Origin: Pedobacter sp. Leaf250 | GTDB lineage: Bacteria > Bacteroidota > Bacteroidia > Sphingobacteriales > Sphingobacteriaceae | Length of the DNA stretch: 64,000 nucleotides | Direction of reading: 5' to 3' | Assembly: GCF_920984735.1 (NCBI RefSeq) | Contig: NZ_CAKLBU010000006.1 | Span: 180,659 to 244,658, forward strand | In this document: positions 29,245 to 38,567 of the stretch, in pieces | Layout of the letters: each line of letters opens with the position of its first letter | Position numbering within the stretch: position 1 is the first letter of the stretch | Made by a program: the position numbers and the translations under genes | The notes under the pieces: model-generated | What the model was told of the DNA's origin: nothing | Database searches by the model: none | What the model saw: the letters and a program-made list of their open reading frames with translations, nothing else

Positions 29245-30330
29245 CGGTATTGGATTTTGTGTTTTACTATTTGTTTTCTTTAAGATGTTGGGTAAAAAAA
29301 GCTTATCGAATGGGATCAGTTCAGTTTTATCGTAAAGGTCAACATGGCCTGCATTTGGAACGATGACCAGCTCTTTCGGTTCGCTTGCACGATTAAAAGC
29401 GTCCTCGCTAAATTCACGGGAATGGGATTTATCACCTGTTATAAACATCATCGGGCGGGGAGAAATGGTTTCTATATCATTGAACGGATAGAAATTATTG
29501 AACTTGGTATTACTGCTGAAAGTAGGATGTGTTGTGGTTTCTGGCGAGCCGCCTTTTGGTGTATATTCTCCTCTAGAACTGCGATAGAATTCGAAGAACT
29601 CACGCTGTATTGGATGGGTGTTCTCATCCAGTTGGTGGATAGTTCCACCTGTATATCTAGTCTTTCCACCCAAAAATTCCGTATACCTTTGTTCAGCGGC
29701 TCCTTCCTGATTTTTTTTTCTTTCTTCAAGGCTTTGCGAATGGTTCAGCGCATTTCGGCTAGCTGAACCCATGTCATACATACTTACCGTTGCAACTGCT
29801 TTCATCCTAGGATCGATCTTGGCGGCACTGATTACAAAGCTTCCGCTTCCGCATACCCCGAGTACGCCGATTCGTTCCCTATCTACAAAATCCCTTGTGC
29901 CAAGAAAATCCACCGCAGCGCTGAAATCTTCTGCATACATATCGGGAAGCACGACATTACTTGGCGAACCCTCACTTTCCCCCCAAAATGAAAGATCAAT
30001 AGCTAAGGCAATGAAGCCCCTGTCCGCCATATTCGAGGCATATACATTGGCGCTCTGTTCCTTCACAGCCCCCATAGGGTGACCGACAACTATGGCGGAA
30101 TGCTTGGCTTTCCTATCTATAGTTTTAGGAACAAAAAGATGTCCCGCTATCTGCATATTGTATTGATTTTTAAAACTTACGGCATACAGGGTGATCATGT
30201 CGCTTACCTTAAAGGTTGTATAGCTTTTTGCTGATATTTCTTTGATCTGTATCGAGGTGTATGTTGATTGTGCGTCCACGATACCAAAACAAAGGATTGC
30301 ATTTAGCGCTAAAAGCATTGATTTTTTCAT
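28759..30330 (-). CDS. YcjY-like alpha/beta hydrolase fused in frame to a cupin lipoprotein
   Basis: A single 523-codon frame. Residues 1-345 are an exported alpha/beta hydrolase (signal peptide ending at VDAQ, 21) with nucleophile motif GVLGVCGSGSF, where C160 replaces the usual Ser as in YcjY/dienelactone-hydrolase-like proteins, then Asp in MFITGDKSHS and His in PNAGHVDLYD. From M363 a complete second protein follows: a lipoprotein signal peptide (TSISCRAQ) and a cupin domain with metal-type motifs NWHKHPSGQIL and NVEHWHGA. The internal signal peptide suggests two genes joined by loss of a stop codon. It lies 2 bp after the acetyltransferase gene, in one operon. Confidence 0.82.
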   Translation of the reverse strand: MKKSMLLALNAILCFGIVDAQSTYTSIQIKEISAKSYTTFKVSDMITLYAVSFKNQYNMQIAGHLFVPKTIDRKAKHSAIVVGHPMGAVKEQSANVYASNMADRGFIALAIDLSFWGESEGSPSNVVLPDMYAEDFSAAVDFLGTRDFVDRERIGVLGVCGSGSFVISAAKIDPRMKAVATVSMYDMGSASRNALNHSQSLEERKKNQEGAAEQRYTEFLGGKTRYTGGTIHQLDENTHPIQREFFEFYRSSRGEYTPKGGSPETTTHPTFSSNTKFNNFYPFNDIETISPRPMMFITGDKSHSREFSEDAFNRASEPKELVIVPNAGHVDLYDKTELIPFDKLFLPNILKKTNSKTQNPIPMKTLSITAIAALMLTSISCRAQNTSKVDQKKMNFIFPKGEIGPAENFTGMAWTFALVKNDSVYNTVVGNVFFEPGARSNWHKHPSGQILIITDGAGYHQIKGQPRQTLKKGDVIQCPPNVEHWHGASSDIGMLQQYILPNTEKGIVTWLQKVTDEEYLGSK

Positions 30331-30332
30331 GC

Positions 30333-30893
30333 TTAAATGTTTTTAATGAATTTAGCCGGAACCCCACCGACAACTGTACTTGGAGCGACGTCCTTTGAAA
30401 CAACTGCTCCAGCAGCAACGACTGCATTTTCTCCTATAGTTACCCCTGGAAGTATGGTTGCACCCGCACCAATCCAGACATTTTTTTTGATGTGGATAGC
30501 TTTGGGAATTAACGAATGCCGGTCTTCCCTTGAAGTTGGGTGCCCCTCGGATAGTAAACTTACTTTTGGAGCGATAAGAACATTGTCCTCAATGATAATT
30601 CCGCCAAGATCCAAAAACACGCAATCGAAATTGATGAATACATTTTTACCGATTTTGATATGTTTTCCGTAATTGATATGCAAAGGCGTAAAAACCGCAA
30701 CACTGTCGTCAATATCCGAACCTGTTATCTGACTCAATAAACCTCTTATTTCATTAAGGTCTGTCGCGTTGTTCATTTGGACTAAAAGTTTCTTTGTGGC
30801 AAAGGACTCCTCACGCATTCTATATGCTTCAGGGTCGTTTGGTAAAACAGTTTCCCCATTGCGTAACCTTTCGAAAATATCTTGTTTATTCAT
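30333..30893 (-). CDS. Sugar O-acetyltransferase (maltose acetyltransferase family)
   Basis: A 186-residue cytoplasmic protein. It has the N-terminal Mac-type helical region (about 5-55; RNGETVLPNDPEAYRMREES) and a left-handed beta-helix of hexapeptide repeats (about 70-186) with the catalytic-loop His in LLSEGHPTSREDR and IGAGATILPGVTIGENAVVAAGAVVSKD. Enzymes of this family move acetyl from acetyl-CoA to a sugar hydroxyl. It is the first gene of an operon with the hydrolase-cupin gene and is divergent from the AraC gene at 31011, its likely regulator. Confidence 0.93.
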   Translation of the reverse strand: MNKQDIFERLRNGETVLPNDPEAYRMREESFATKKLLVQMNNATDLNEIRGLLSQITGSDIDDSVAVFTPLHINYGKHIKIGKNVFINFDCVFLDLGGIIIEDNVLIAPKVSLLSEGHPTSREDRHSLIPKAIHIKKNVWIGAGATILPGVTIGENAVVAAGAVVSKDVAPSTVVGGVPAKFIKNI

Positions 30894-31010
30894 TCCAGTA
30901 ATTTTTATTGCAACAAAGCTAAAAGGAATTTAAAGGTGTTATGTTACATTTATATCGCAAGTAATGTCAAATATTACCTATTATTGACCCATTATTCTAT
31001 TATTACCGAT

Positions 31011-31826
31011 ATGTTAAAAAATCAAAAAGTTATGCTTTGCAGCGCCGTATCTGGAAGTGAGTTTCCTAAAGATTTTAATATCCGGTTTCATACACACATC
31101 TATTGTCAAAGTGGGAGTTTAAGATTTTCCTTCAATGGCCAAAAATATCAGAGCAAAAAAGGCGAATTTATCTTTTGGCTGGCGGGAATAAATGTTTCAG
31201 ACCTATTTTTTTCAAAAAGTTTTAAGTCCACGATTTTGTTTGTCGAAAGCGATCTGCTTACCAAAAGTTTGCCGAGTGCCACGGCGAGCATCGACAGCAA
31301 TATACATTCCAAAGAATATCCCATATTGCATCCGGATAGAACAGACAAAGAGAAGATCTTAAAAAATTTCAGGTTGCTGTACGATATGTCGCTGGAAACC
31401 AGCCATCGGTTTTATGATGAAGCACTTAAACTGCAAATGCAAATTTTCTTATTGGAAATGTGGCACATCTTTGAATACGAGTTAGACAGAAGAAAACGGA
31501 GTCTTCAAAGCGGAACATTGTATGAACAGTTTATACAATTGGTACAGCAACATTGCATGTCACATCGCGAAGTACGGTTTTACAGTGACAAGCTGAATAT
31601 TACGCCCAAATACCTTAACTATATTTGCAAGGTAAATACCGCGATAACTGCATCTAAATGGATACAGCGTAATGCAAGAGAGCGGATCATCATACTATTG
31701 CAAAATAAGAACCTTAACATCTCCGAAATAGCCAATCAAATGGAGTTTTCGAGCCGTTCGTTCTTTACCCGCTATGTAAAAAAAATACTTGGAACAACTC
31801 CGAAGAAATATCGTGAGCGAATTTGA
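31011..31826 (+). CDS. AraC family transcriptional regulator
   Basis: I start at the ATG at 31011 (271 residues); the frame stays open back to 30882, but the extra stretch would overlap the divergent acetyltransferase gene and gives no domain. N-terminal cupin-like part (about 15-120; FHTHIYCQSGSLRFSFNGQKYQ) and C-terminal HTH pair (about 170-268; YSDKLNITPKYLNYICKVNT and ISEIANQMEFSSRSFFTRYVKK). It most likely controls the divergent acetyltransferase/hydrolase-cupin operon. Confidence 0.88.
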   Translation: MLKNQKVMLCSAVSGSEFPKDFNIRFHTHIYCQSGSLRFSFNGQKYQSKKGEFIFWLAGINVSDLFFSKSFKSTILFVESDLLTKSLPSATASIDSNIHSKEYPILHPDRTDKEKILKNFRLLYDMSLETSHRFYDEALKLQMQIFLLEMWHIFEYELDRRKRSLQSGTLYEQFIQLVQQHCMSHREVRFYSDKLNITPKYLNYICKVNTAITASKWIQRNARERIIILLQNKNLNISEIANQMEFSSRSFFTRYVKKILGTTPKKYRERI

Positions 31827-32434
31827 TAAAATTGTTCTAGATCATCTGCTAATCCCACGTCATATTAACAGCCTTTAGTATCAATACTTCTAACAAATCT
31901 GAAATAACATGTAATGGAAATTTTAGCTCGATTGATAAATAGATTCCGTAGCAAACTGACCAGGCCAGGAAAACATATGACACATTTATATAACAATAGT
32001 TACCAGCTTATTGTAGTGATCGATATAAAGTAAAACATACTGACCTTTAATCCAAAATGAAACGATTGCTCTTAGCAAAACTCCATTCGGACATTATTTT
32101 AAAGATATATCTTAATGATCATTGAGTTTGAGCAAAAGACCGGTTTGCTTTAAATATCGGTTTTATCGAAAGTTTGCTTTATATAATTATACTCATATGA
32201 GGGCTAACCATCGCAGTCGATACAGCAGTACCAGACAGCTCAAATTACTGATATTTTGTTGTAGCGCATCCCTAGATCTAGTCGACTATCTTGATAAAAA
32301 ATTACTAATCAATTGAAAGACAACTTATCGTAAAATCAGTTTAAGATTGACGGGATCTTATTCCGGTTTATTCAGCTAGAAAAAGCACTTCGAAATATTT
32401 CTTTTGAATTCAGAGGTTAAAGAAATATAGCTGC
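31827..32434. other. 608-bp spacer
   Basis: No gene recognised. A 64-codon frame (32122-32316) has no signal or domain. The AraC gene ends at its left and the response-regulator gene ends at its right, so it lies between two converging 3' ends and needs no promoter. Confidence 0.4.
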
Positions 32435-32809
32435 TTATGCTTTCTCTATAGCCGCTATCAAGCTTCGTATGGTTGAGAGTAGACCATGACCCGGATAAGG
32501 TTTTCCGATTATCGCATCGGCCCCACATTCAATCATAGAAATCTCTTCAAAGCTAAGTGCGGTGAGTAATATAATAGGAATATTTGCGGTTTCAGGACTG
32601 TTTTTTAATTCATCGCAAACTTCCCTTCCATCGGCATTGTGTAATTTAATATCCAGAATAATCAAATTTGGATCAAAGCTGGAAATGATGGCTCCGAGCC
32701 CCTCTATCCTATCATGACTCTGAATGATATAGTGCTCATCTTGTAAAAAGCATTCTAATGAATTAAGGATAAGCTCATCATCATCAATGAGTAATATGCG
32801 ATTTTGCAT
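32435..32809 (-). CDS. Single-domain response regulator (CheY-like receiver)
   Basis: A 124-residue receiver domain without an output domain. It has the acidic pair D10/D11, the phosphorylation site D53 in LIILDIKLHNADG, the switch Thr in IILLTAL and the conserved Lys in IIGKPYPG. It probably receives phosphate from the kinase encoded 89 bp upstream on the same strand and passes it on or acts by protein contact. Confidence 0.92.
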   Translation of the reverse strand: MQNRILLIDDDELILNSLECFLQDEHYIIQSHDRIEGLGAIISSFDPNLIILDIKLHNADGREVCDELKNSPETANIPIILLTALSFEEISMIECGADAIIGKPYPGHGLLSTIRSLIAAIEKA

Positions 32810-32898
32810 TTTTTTTTAATAAATTAAACTAATTAAGAAATATGAAGGTGACTTAAAGAATAATTAGCAGAGATCAAAAACATGTTGTAACAGATATG

Positions 32899-34515
32899 CT
32901 AATGTGATAGTGGCAAGCTAACGCTGAATACTGATCCAACACCCCGCTTGCTATCTACCCAAATCCTTCCACCATGTAATTTGACGATCTGCGCACTTAG
33001 ATATAAGCCGATTCCGAAACCGGATATGTTTTTTGTGACTGAACTGGACACACGATAATATCGCTCGAATATGCGTTCAGTATCTTCAGGCAAGATTCCA
33101 ATACCAGAATCCTTTACGGAAAATATTAGCTCATTTTCTTTTTTGGAACAGTCCATAATGATCTTTCCACCTTCAGGTGAATATTTAACAGCATTCGCCA
33201 TCAGGTTAGTGACAACAGAAATCATCTTTTCCCTGTCTGCTTCCAACATATGCACGTCCCGGCAGTCCATTTCCAATTGGTGACCGGAAGAAGATAACTG
33301 GAGCTCATCCATGGCATCAATTACAAGCTGAGTAAAATCAAAAATTGTTTTACCTAGATGTATCTGTGCAGATTCTAACCTAGATACATTCAGAAACCCG
33401 CCAATCATCGCAGACATGCGTTTTAACTGGGAGCCAGCCTTACTCATCGCCTCTAGTAAAAAACTGCTATCCGACAATCCCTTTTGAAGTTTGGATTCTG
33501 CAATCTGCACAATAGCTGTCAGGGAAGTAAGCGGGGTTTTGAGCTCGTGACTTACGATTTCAATAAATTCATTTTTTCTGATCTCTTCCCTCTTTCGTTC
33601 AGTCACTTCAATGGCAAAAACCATTATGCCGGATACAGCCATCTTCTCATCAAACCTTGCCTGATAAGTCAGGTCAAAAAAACGATCCTCCACTGCCCCA
33701 TCATATCTTTTGGACATTGGGATTAATTCATCAATTCCATGGTAGGTTTTACCCGTCTTTAATACCTGATCAAGAATGTCAATTATCCGGTCATTGGAAA
33801 TTTCAGGAATAGCCTCGATTACTGTTTTGCCGATAAGTTCACGACCCGGGAAAAATTGTTGATAAAGCGGATTAACCATGGTAAAACGCAAATCAGGTCC
33901 GTCCAGAATACATATTCCGGCAGGCGAATCCATAAAGAACTCCATCAACCTATCTCTCTGTTGAATAACATGGAATTCAGATGCCCTCAATTCCTCTCTG
34001 GTGTTTTCTAGCTCAACAAATGCCTTCACTTTATCTGTAGTTTCCAAGACATTGGTTAAAACCCCACGTATTTCTCCTAACTCATCTAAAATCGGGCTGT
34101 AGGCAAAATCGAAGTAACATTCTTCCATGTAACCTTTGCGGTCAAGAAATACCTTGAAGTCCTTCATTCGTACCGGGGTACCCTTCATTACTCCATAAAA
34201 CATAGGTCCAACCGTATCCCATATTTCGGGAAAGCTTTCATATATAGGAATGCCTAATGCTCTGGGGTGCTTGCTTGTTCCGAGAATCGGCCGATAAGCA
34301 TCATTATAAAGCTGCAAGAATTCTCCTCCCCAGGTAATATGCATTGGGAATGGGGAATGCAGCATTATACTCACTGAGTTTTTTAGCGATGGTGGCCACC
34401 CTGACGGATCACCAATCAAGGTCTCATCCCATGAAAAATTTCTGATGAGCTCACCCATGGTTCCGCCTCCGGCCAAGAAGGGATGTTGGTTTACCGGCGG
34501 CACAGTGTGGCCCAT
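32899..34515 (-). CDS. PAS-domain sensor histidine kinase
   Basis: A 538-residue cytoplasmic kinase with no membrane segment. It has two PAS-type sensing regions (about 30-165 and 190-305), then the HisKA dimerisation helix with phospho-acceptor H323 in EIVSHELKTPLTSL, and the HATPase domain with the N box VTNLMANAVKYSP, G1 VKDSGIGILPED and G2 ISGFGIGLYLSAQIV. Being soluble, it likely senses an internal cue such as redox or a ligand. It is followed by the single receiver protein; the pair forms a two-gene unit. Confidence 0.93.
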   Translation of the reverse strand: MGHTVPPVNQHPFLAGGGTMGELIRNFSWDETLIGDPSGWPPSLKNSVSIMLHSPFPMHITWGGEFLQLYNDAYRPILGTSKHPRALGIPIYESFPEIWDTVGPMFYGVMKGTPVRMKDFKVFLDRKGYMEECYFDFAYSPILDELGEIRGVLTNVLETTDKVKAFVELENTREELRASEFHVIQQRDRLMEFFMDSPAGICILDGPDLRFTMVNPLYQQFFPGRELIGKTVIEAIPEISNDRIIDILDQVLKTGKTYHGIDELIPMSKRYDGAVEDRFFDLTYQARFDEKMAVSGIMVFAIEVTERKREEIRKNEFIEIVSHELKTPLTSLTAIVQIAESKLQKGLSDSSFLLEAMSKAGSQLKRMSAMIGGFLNVSRLESAQIHLGKTIFDFTQLVIDAMDELQLSSSGHQLEMDCRDVHMLEADREKMISVVTNLMANAVKYSPEGGKIIMDCSKKENELIFSVKDSGIGILPEDTERIFERYYRVSSSVTKNISGFGIGLYLSAQIVKLHGGRIWVDSKRGVGSVFSVSLPLSH

Positions 34516-36141
34516 AATTGTAAGTATTGTATAACAAGCTAACCCGGTAACGGGGCAATTGTTTCGCAGGGAAGGATAAATATAACAATAACTCCAACGT
34601 AATTGTATTAGTTAGCATGTTAGTCTACCAACAATGCTTTCATCAAAACCATCGATTAAGGTTGTAGTGAACTCCTTTGCGAATATTATTATATCAAACA
34701 GCATGTGAAAATCAACCTGAGCATTAGCTGAGATGAACTGATGAAATTGATCGATGACGGTTTTGGAGGCGTAAACGTTTGAAAGGCTTTATTGCTGCAA
34801 GCCTTCTCGAAATCCACCTGCAGCTATATCGGACTTGACATTAAAAGAAGCGCAAAAAAGAACCAGGTAAGTATTTCTATACCCATCATGAACAGATAAA
34901 CGTGTCTGAAACCTAATAATCCCGATTCTTTGACTGATATGATAGAGTTGATTATTTTTTCTCTCCGGGTAAAGCTACTGGATGATATAGGCAGCTTACA
35001 GGAAAGGCATCATTACCGAAAACCAAACAGTCGAAAATATATTATCATAATGGACATTAAATACAACTAAACGGTTACAACTAAAACAATAGACAATGTA
35101 TATTGTATTAAAGAGGTGTAAAAATGTATATTTCGGCTGCCACAACTTCATTTACAATCAACATTAAAAAGGTAATGTATCACTAGTAGCAATAACACAT
35201 TAAAAATTAGCATTATGAAAAGACTCAAAAAAAGATACCATTTAATTCTTTTTGGAGTCTTAATTTCCTAATAAAAAAATACATTAAAGAAGTTAAAATT
35301 GAAATAGGCATTAAAAGAAATTACTTTCCAATATTTTATAGTTTACGCCTTCCATTAAAAGAAAATGCATTAATTAAAAAGTCGCACGACTAATTCAATT
35401 TATCTTCAAACTACCACAAAATACAATACCTGAATTCAACAAAAATGCGACAATTTCTTACACAATTGACTCGCAACATATCAAAATATTTTTAACATTC
35501 ACTCTTCCTGAATTCTCGTCTTAAAATCTAACTAATTAGACAAATTGAAAACTTTTAAATCGTTGTTAGATGTATGATGATATAGATTTCAAAATTATTA
35601 TAATAATAATCAATAATTTCAACAATCAGCACTTCACAACAGATTACTTAGCCAGTAACAAAAGAAAACAAGATCAACGGATGATTACTGGAAGAGGGCG
35701 TAATTTGATGAGCGTTCTGAGCGTTATGTTAATATGGGACTAAAGTAAGCTTTATTCCTAAAAATACAAAATATGGAAAACCCCTCCTTAAACAAAACCT
35801 CAAAACCACTCAAAATCTGCAAACCGTTCCAAAAGCTCTCCCCGTGTCACTTATGGCCAAAACCCCTCTTGAGTCACCATCTATTAACTATCTAACTTCT
35901 TATTTAGCTTAACTTAAAGATAATAATTCAAACCATCGGCCAGAGAGTTTTACATTTTATGACCGAAAGCAGCTCACTGATAAAGTGCACCCTTCCCGAA
36001 ATACCAACCGCAAGCCACCACCATTCCAGCCACCATCAGCAACCCCAGCACCACAACAATTGAAAATAAAGATCATACAACAACGCCAAAATTCGTATTC
36101 TTGCATCATTACAAAACCCAAACAGAATACACCCTTTGAAG
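34516..36141. other. 1.6-kb gene-poor spacer with AT-rich repeats and a hairpin
   Basis: No convincing gene on either strand. Six CATTAA-type octamers (35162, 35198, 35282, 35309, 35353, 35368) cluster in 210 bp. A hairpin pairs AGACTC plus an A-run (35221-35234) with CTTTTTGGAGTCT (35248-35260). It overlaps a 18-codon frame starting at 35215 that looks like a cut-off signal peptide (MKRLKKRYHLILFGVLIS). The stretch 34680-34900 has coding-like composition but many stops, and may be an old gene remnant. Confidence 0.45.
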
Positions 36142-37905
36142 ATGGAATGGACCAGGCAGCAGAAAGATATCATCAATTCAACTGGCCATATCAAAATTAA
36201 CGCGGTTGCAGGATCAGGAAAAACAACCACCATCATTGAGTATGCCAGGACAAGGCCATCCAACTCCCGGATTTTATACCTCGCCTTCAACAAAGCTGTA
36301 AAAGTAGAAGCCGCCGAAAAATTCGCCGCAAAAGGTTTACAGAACGTTGATGTGGAAACCGCACATTCCCTCGCCTTTCGCAACATTGTCATGCGCAGCA
36401 AATACCAGGTCAGAAACCAGGATTATACCACAAACGAAATTGCCGGCATTCTTAAACTAAAAGGTACAGGAGAAAAGCACAGTGAATTAGTAATCGCCAA
36501 TCACGTACTTAAACTCATATCTTATTTCTCTAACAGCGATAAGCCGAAAGTCCAGCACTTAAATTACCTCGATCTTGCAGCGGATGTAGCAGCTAAGATC
36601 CTTATCGCCGAAAACTATGAATACATTGTTTCACAGGCAAGAATTTTTCTGGGCAAAATGGACCGCGGTGAAATCGAAATCACCCACGACTTTTACCTGA
36701 AAAAATTCCAGCTTCAGCATCCCCAGCTTGGCTTTGACTACATCCTGTTTGACGAAGCGCAGGATTCCTCCCCTGCCATGCTGGATATCTTTTTAAAACA
36801 AAATGCCACTAAAGTCATTGTTGGCGATACCCATCAGCAAATATACAGCTGGCGTTATGCCGTCAACTCCCTGGAGAAAGCTAATTTCAAAACTTATCAC
36901 CTTTCCACCAGTTTCCGGTTCGGACAGGACATTGCTAACCTTGCAATGGAAACCCTGCGATTGAAAAATCTCCTGGAGCCCCATCGCCCAATGACCATAC
37001 TGGGAAAAGGCAGCGGAAAAAAAATTAAAAGCAATGCCGTCATCGCACGCACAAATCTCGGACTGCTCATCAAAGCAAACGAGTATGTGACCGAAAGGAA
37101 AAACATCCGGTATATCTACTTTGAAGGCAACATCAACTCCTACACCTATGCGGAAGAAGGCGCATCACTATATGATATCCTGAACCTGCATAATCGAAAT
37201 TCTAATCAGATCAAAGATCCGCTGATCAGCGCCATGCGTGATATTAAAGCGCTGAAAGAATATGTGGAGCAGACCGGCGATAAACAATTATCAATGATGA
37301 TTGAACTGGTGGAAAAATATGGTAACGCTATACCCGGCATGATCAAAGCCATAAAGGCAAAGCATGTAGAAAACAAAGATAAATCAAAAGCTGAAATCGT
37401 CTTCTCCACCGTGCATCGCTGTAAGGGAATGGAATATGATGCAGTGCTTCTGGCCGATGACTTCGTAACCGAAGAGAAAGTGAGAAGGCTCAGGGAAGAC
37501 AAAAATGCCATGCCAGAAGATTTTGTCCGGATGAACGAAGAAATCAATCTATTATATGTTGCCATCACCCGGGCCAAAACTGGTCTTTATATCCCAGAAG
37601 CCCTGGTTCCAAAACATTTTCCCGCCTCCCCGCAAATCTATCTCATCGCAGCCCCCAAAGAATCACAACCTCACGCGAAGACATCCCAGGGTTCTCAAAA
37701 AAAGGCGATCAATACCAAATCAGTTAACCGCGAACAACATACCTCCTCCGCTAACCAATCCTGGACAGTGGAACTGGATAATGAACTCACCATCATGTTT
37801 GCCGATGGGTACAGCCCGGGGGATCTTGCGCTGCACTTTGGCCGCTCCAGGTCGGCAATCAGTATGCGGATAAAAAAACTGGGATTGGAGGATTTATTTT
37901 ATTGA
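36142..37905 (+). CDS. UvrD/Rep-type superfamily 1 helicase with C-terminal HTH-like domain
   Basis: A 587-residue protein from the ATG at 36142 (a TTG two codons earlier is possible). Motifs: Q motif WTRQQKDII (3-11), Walker A AGSGKTTT (23-30), DEAQD Walker B (about 208-213), motif III-like VIVGDTHQQIYSWR, and C-terminal motifs STVHRCKGMEYDAVLLADDF and NLLYVAITRAK. After a polar linker (about 500-540) the last 50 residues (SWTVELDNELTIMFADGYSP..LALHFGRSRSAISMRIKKLGL) look like a Myb/HTH-type DNA-binding domain often seen at helicase C-ends. It is shorter than housekeeping UvrD (over 700) and stands alone, suggesting an accessory role in repair, recombination or defence. Confidence 0.88.
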   Translation: MEWTRQQKDIINSTGHIKINAVAGSGKTTTIIEYARTRPSNSRILYLAFNKAVKVEAAEKFAAKGLQNVDVETAHSLAFRNIVMRSKYQVRNQDYTTNEIAGILKLKGTGEKHSELVIANHVLKLISYFSNSDKPKVQHLNYLDLAADVAAKILIAENYEYIVSQARIFLGKMDRGEIEITHDFYLKKFQLQHPQLGFDYILFDEAQDSSPAMLDIFLKQNATKVIVGDTHQQIYSWRYAVNSLEKANFKTYHLSTSFRFGQDIANLAMETLRLKNLLEPHRPMTILGKGSGKKIKSNAVIARTNLGLLIKANEYVTERKNIRYIYFEGNINSYTYAEEGASLYDILNLHNRNSNQIKDPLISAMRDIKALKEYVEQTGDKQLSMMIELVEKYGNAIPGMIKAIKAKHVENKDKSKAEIVFSTVHRCKGMEYDAVLLADDFVTEEKVRRLREDKNAMPEDFVRMNEEINLLYVAITRAKTGLYIPEALVPKHFPASPQIYLIAAPKESQPHAKTSQGSQKKAINTKSVNREQHTSSANQSWTVELDNELTIMFADGYSPGDLALHFGRSRSAISMRIKKLGLEDLFY

Positions 37906-37996
37906 TCCACTTGCCTATATGTTGAAGTCCTGCTCTTAATTATATAGGTTAAATTTCGACAAGGACCGTTCTTCAATAAGGTATAATTCAACATTT

Positions 37997-38058
37997 AACA
38001 ACCGAAAGTTTTATACTTAAACACGGTATTGCACAAAATAGGCAGTTGTATATCTTTT
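37997..38058 (+). repeat. Promoter cassette copy 1, upstream of small membrane protein gene
   Basis: About 54 bp (37997-38050) near-identical to 39211-39264. It contains a -33 TTG (38029-38031), 19 bp spacing, and a -7 box TATCTTTT (38051-38058; one mismatch to TAnnTTTG). The conserved part extends about 30 bp upstream of -33, beginning AACAACCGAAAGTT. Confidence 0.65.
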
Positions 38059-38162
38059 TAGAAAAAAAATTATATAACAAGTTTATAACCAACAAGAAAA
38101 CAGTATCCCTGAACAACTGAGCGCCCAAAACTTTTGAACTAAATTCTTCCTATATTGTACCT

Positions 38163-38345
38163 ATGATATCTACCCTCTGGTTTTTTCTCATATCATGTGT
38201 ATTGATTGCACATTTCGGTGTCGGCAAAATCATAAGGCATCATGATACACCGGAAGAATGGCAAAAAGCTACATTAAAAGGTGTGGTTGTTATCGTTCTT
38301 ATATTAGCTAGCACAGGAGCGATCCAATGGTACTTCGGAGAATGA
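38163..38345 (+). CDS. Small two-helix membrane protein
   Basis: A 60-residue protein with two hydrophobic helices (about 3-20 and 39-56) joined by a polar loop (KIIRHHDTPEEWQKATLK). No family recognised. It lies about 105 bp downstream of promoter cassette copy 1 and its stop directly abuts the stop of the convergent cold-shock-like gene. Confidence 0.6.
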   Translation: MISTLWFFLISCVLIAHFGVGKIIRHHDTPEEWQKATLKGVVVIVLILASTGAIQWYFGE

Positions 38346-38567
38346 TTAATTGCATTCATCAACTTTGTTTTGATTACGGCATAACATCATGATATTCACT
38401 GCACAAGGCCTATTTTTTATCACGCCAATCGCAAACTGAACCAAGTCTCCTACATTTAAAATTATCAGATCATCGTCGTTGTAAAATCGAATTTTTTGAC
38501 CATTTAGATCTCTGATGAACCCGTATTTAACATCTCTGTTATAAGACAAAACTATTCCCTTTCTCAT
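38346..38567 (-). CDS. Small cold-shock-domain-like protein
   Basis: A 73-residue protein whose first 50 residues follow the cold-shock/OB pattern: KGIVLSYNRDVKYGFIRDLNGQKIRFY (compare G-x-V-x-x-[FY]-x-x-x-x-G-x-[GY]-F-I) and LNVGDLVQFAIG. The RNP1 aromatic set is only partly kept, so nucleic-acid binding is plausible but not certain. It is read toward the small membrane protein gene. Confidence 0.6.
   Translation of the reverse strand: MRKGIVLSYNRDVKYGFIRDLNGQKIRFYNDDDLIILNVGDLVQFAIGVIKNRPCAVNIMMLCRNQNKVDECN

Noticed and set aside
35215..35271. 18-residue frame like a signal peptide
   Set aside because: Very short, no promoter support; noted only as part of the repeat cluster.
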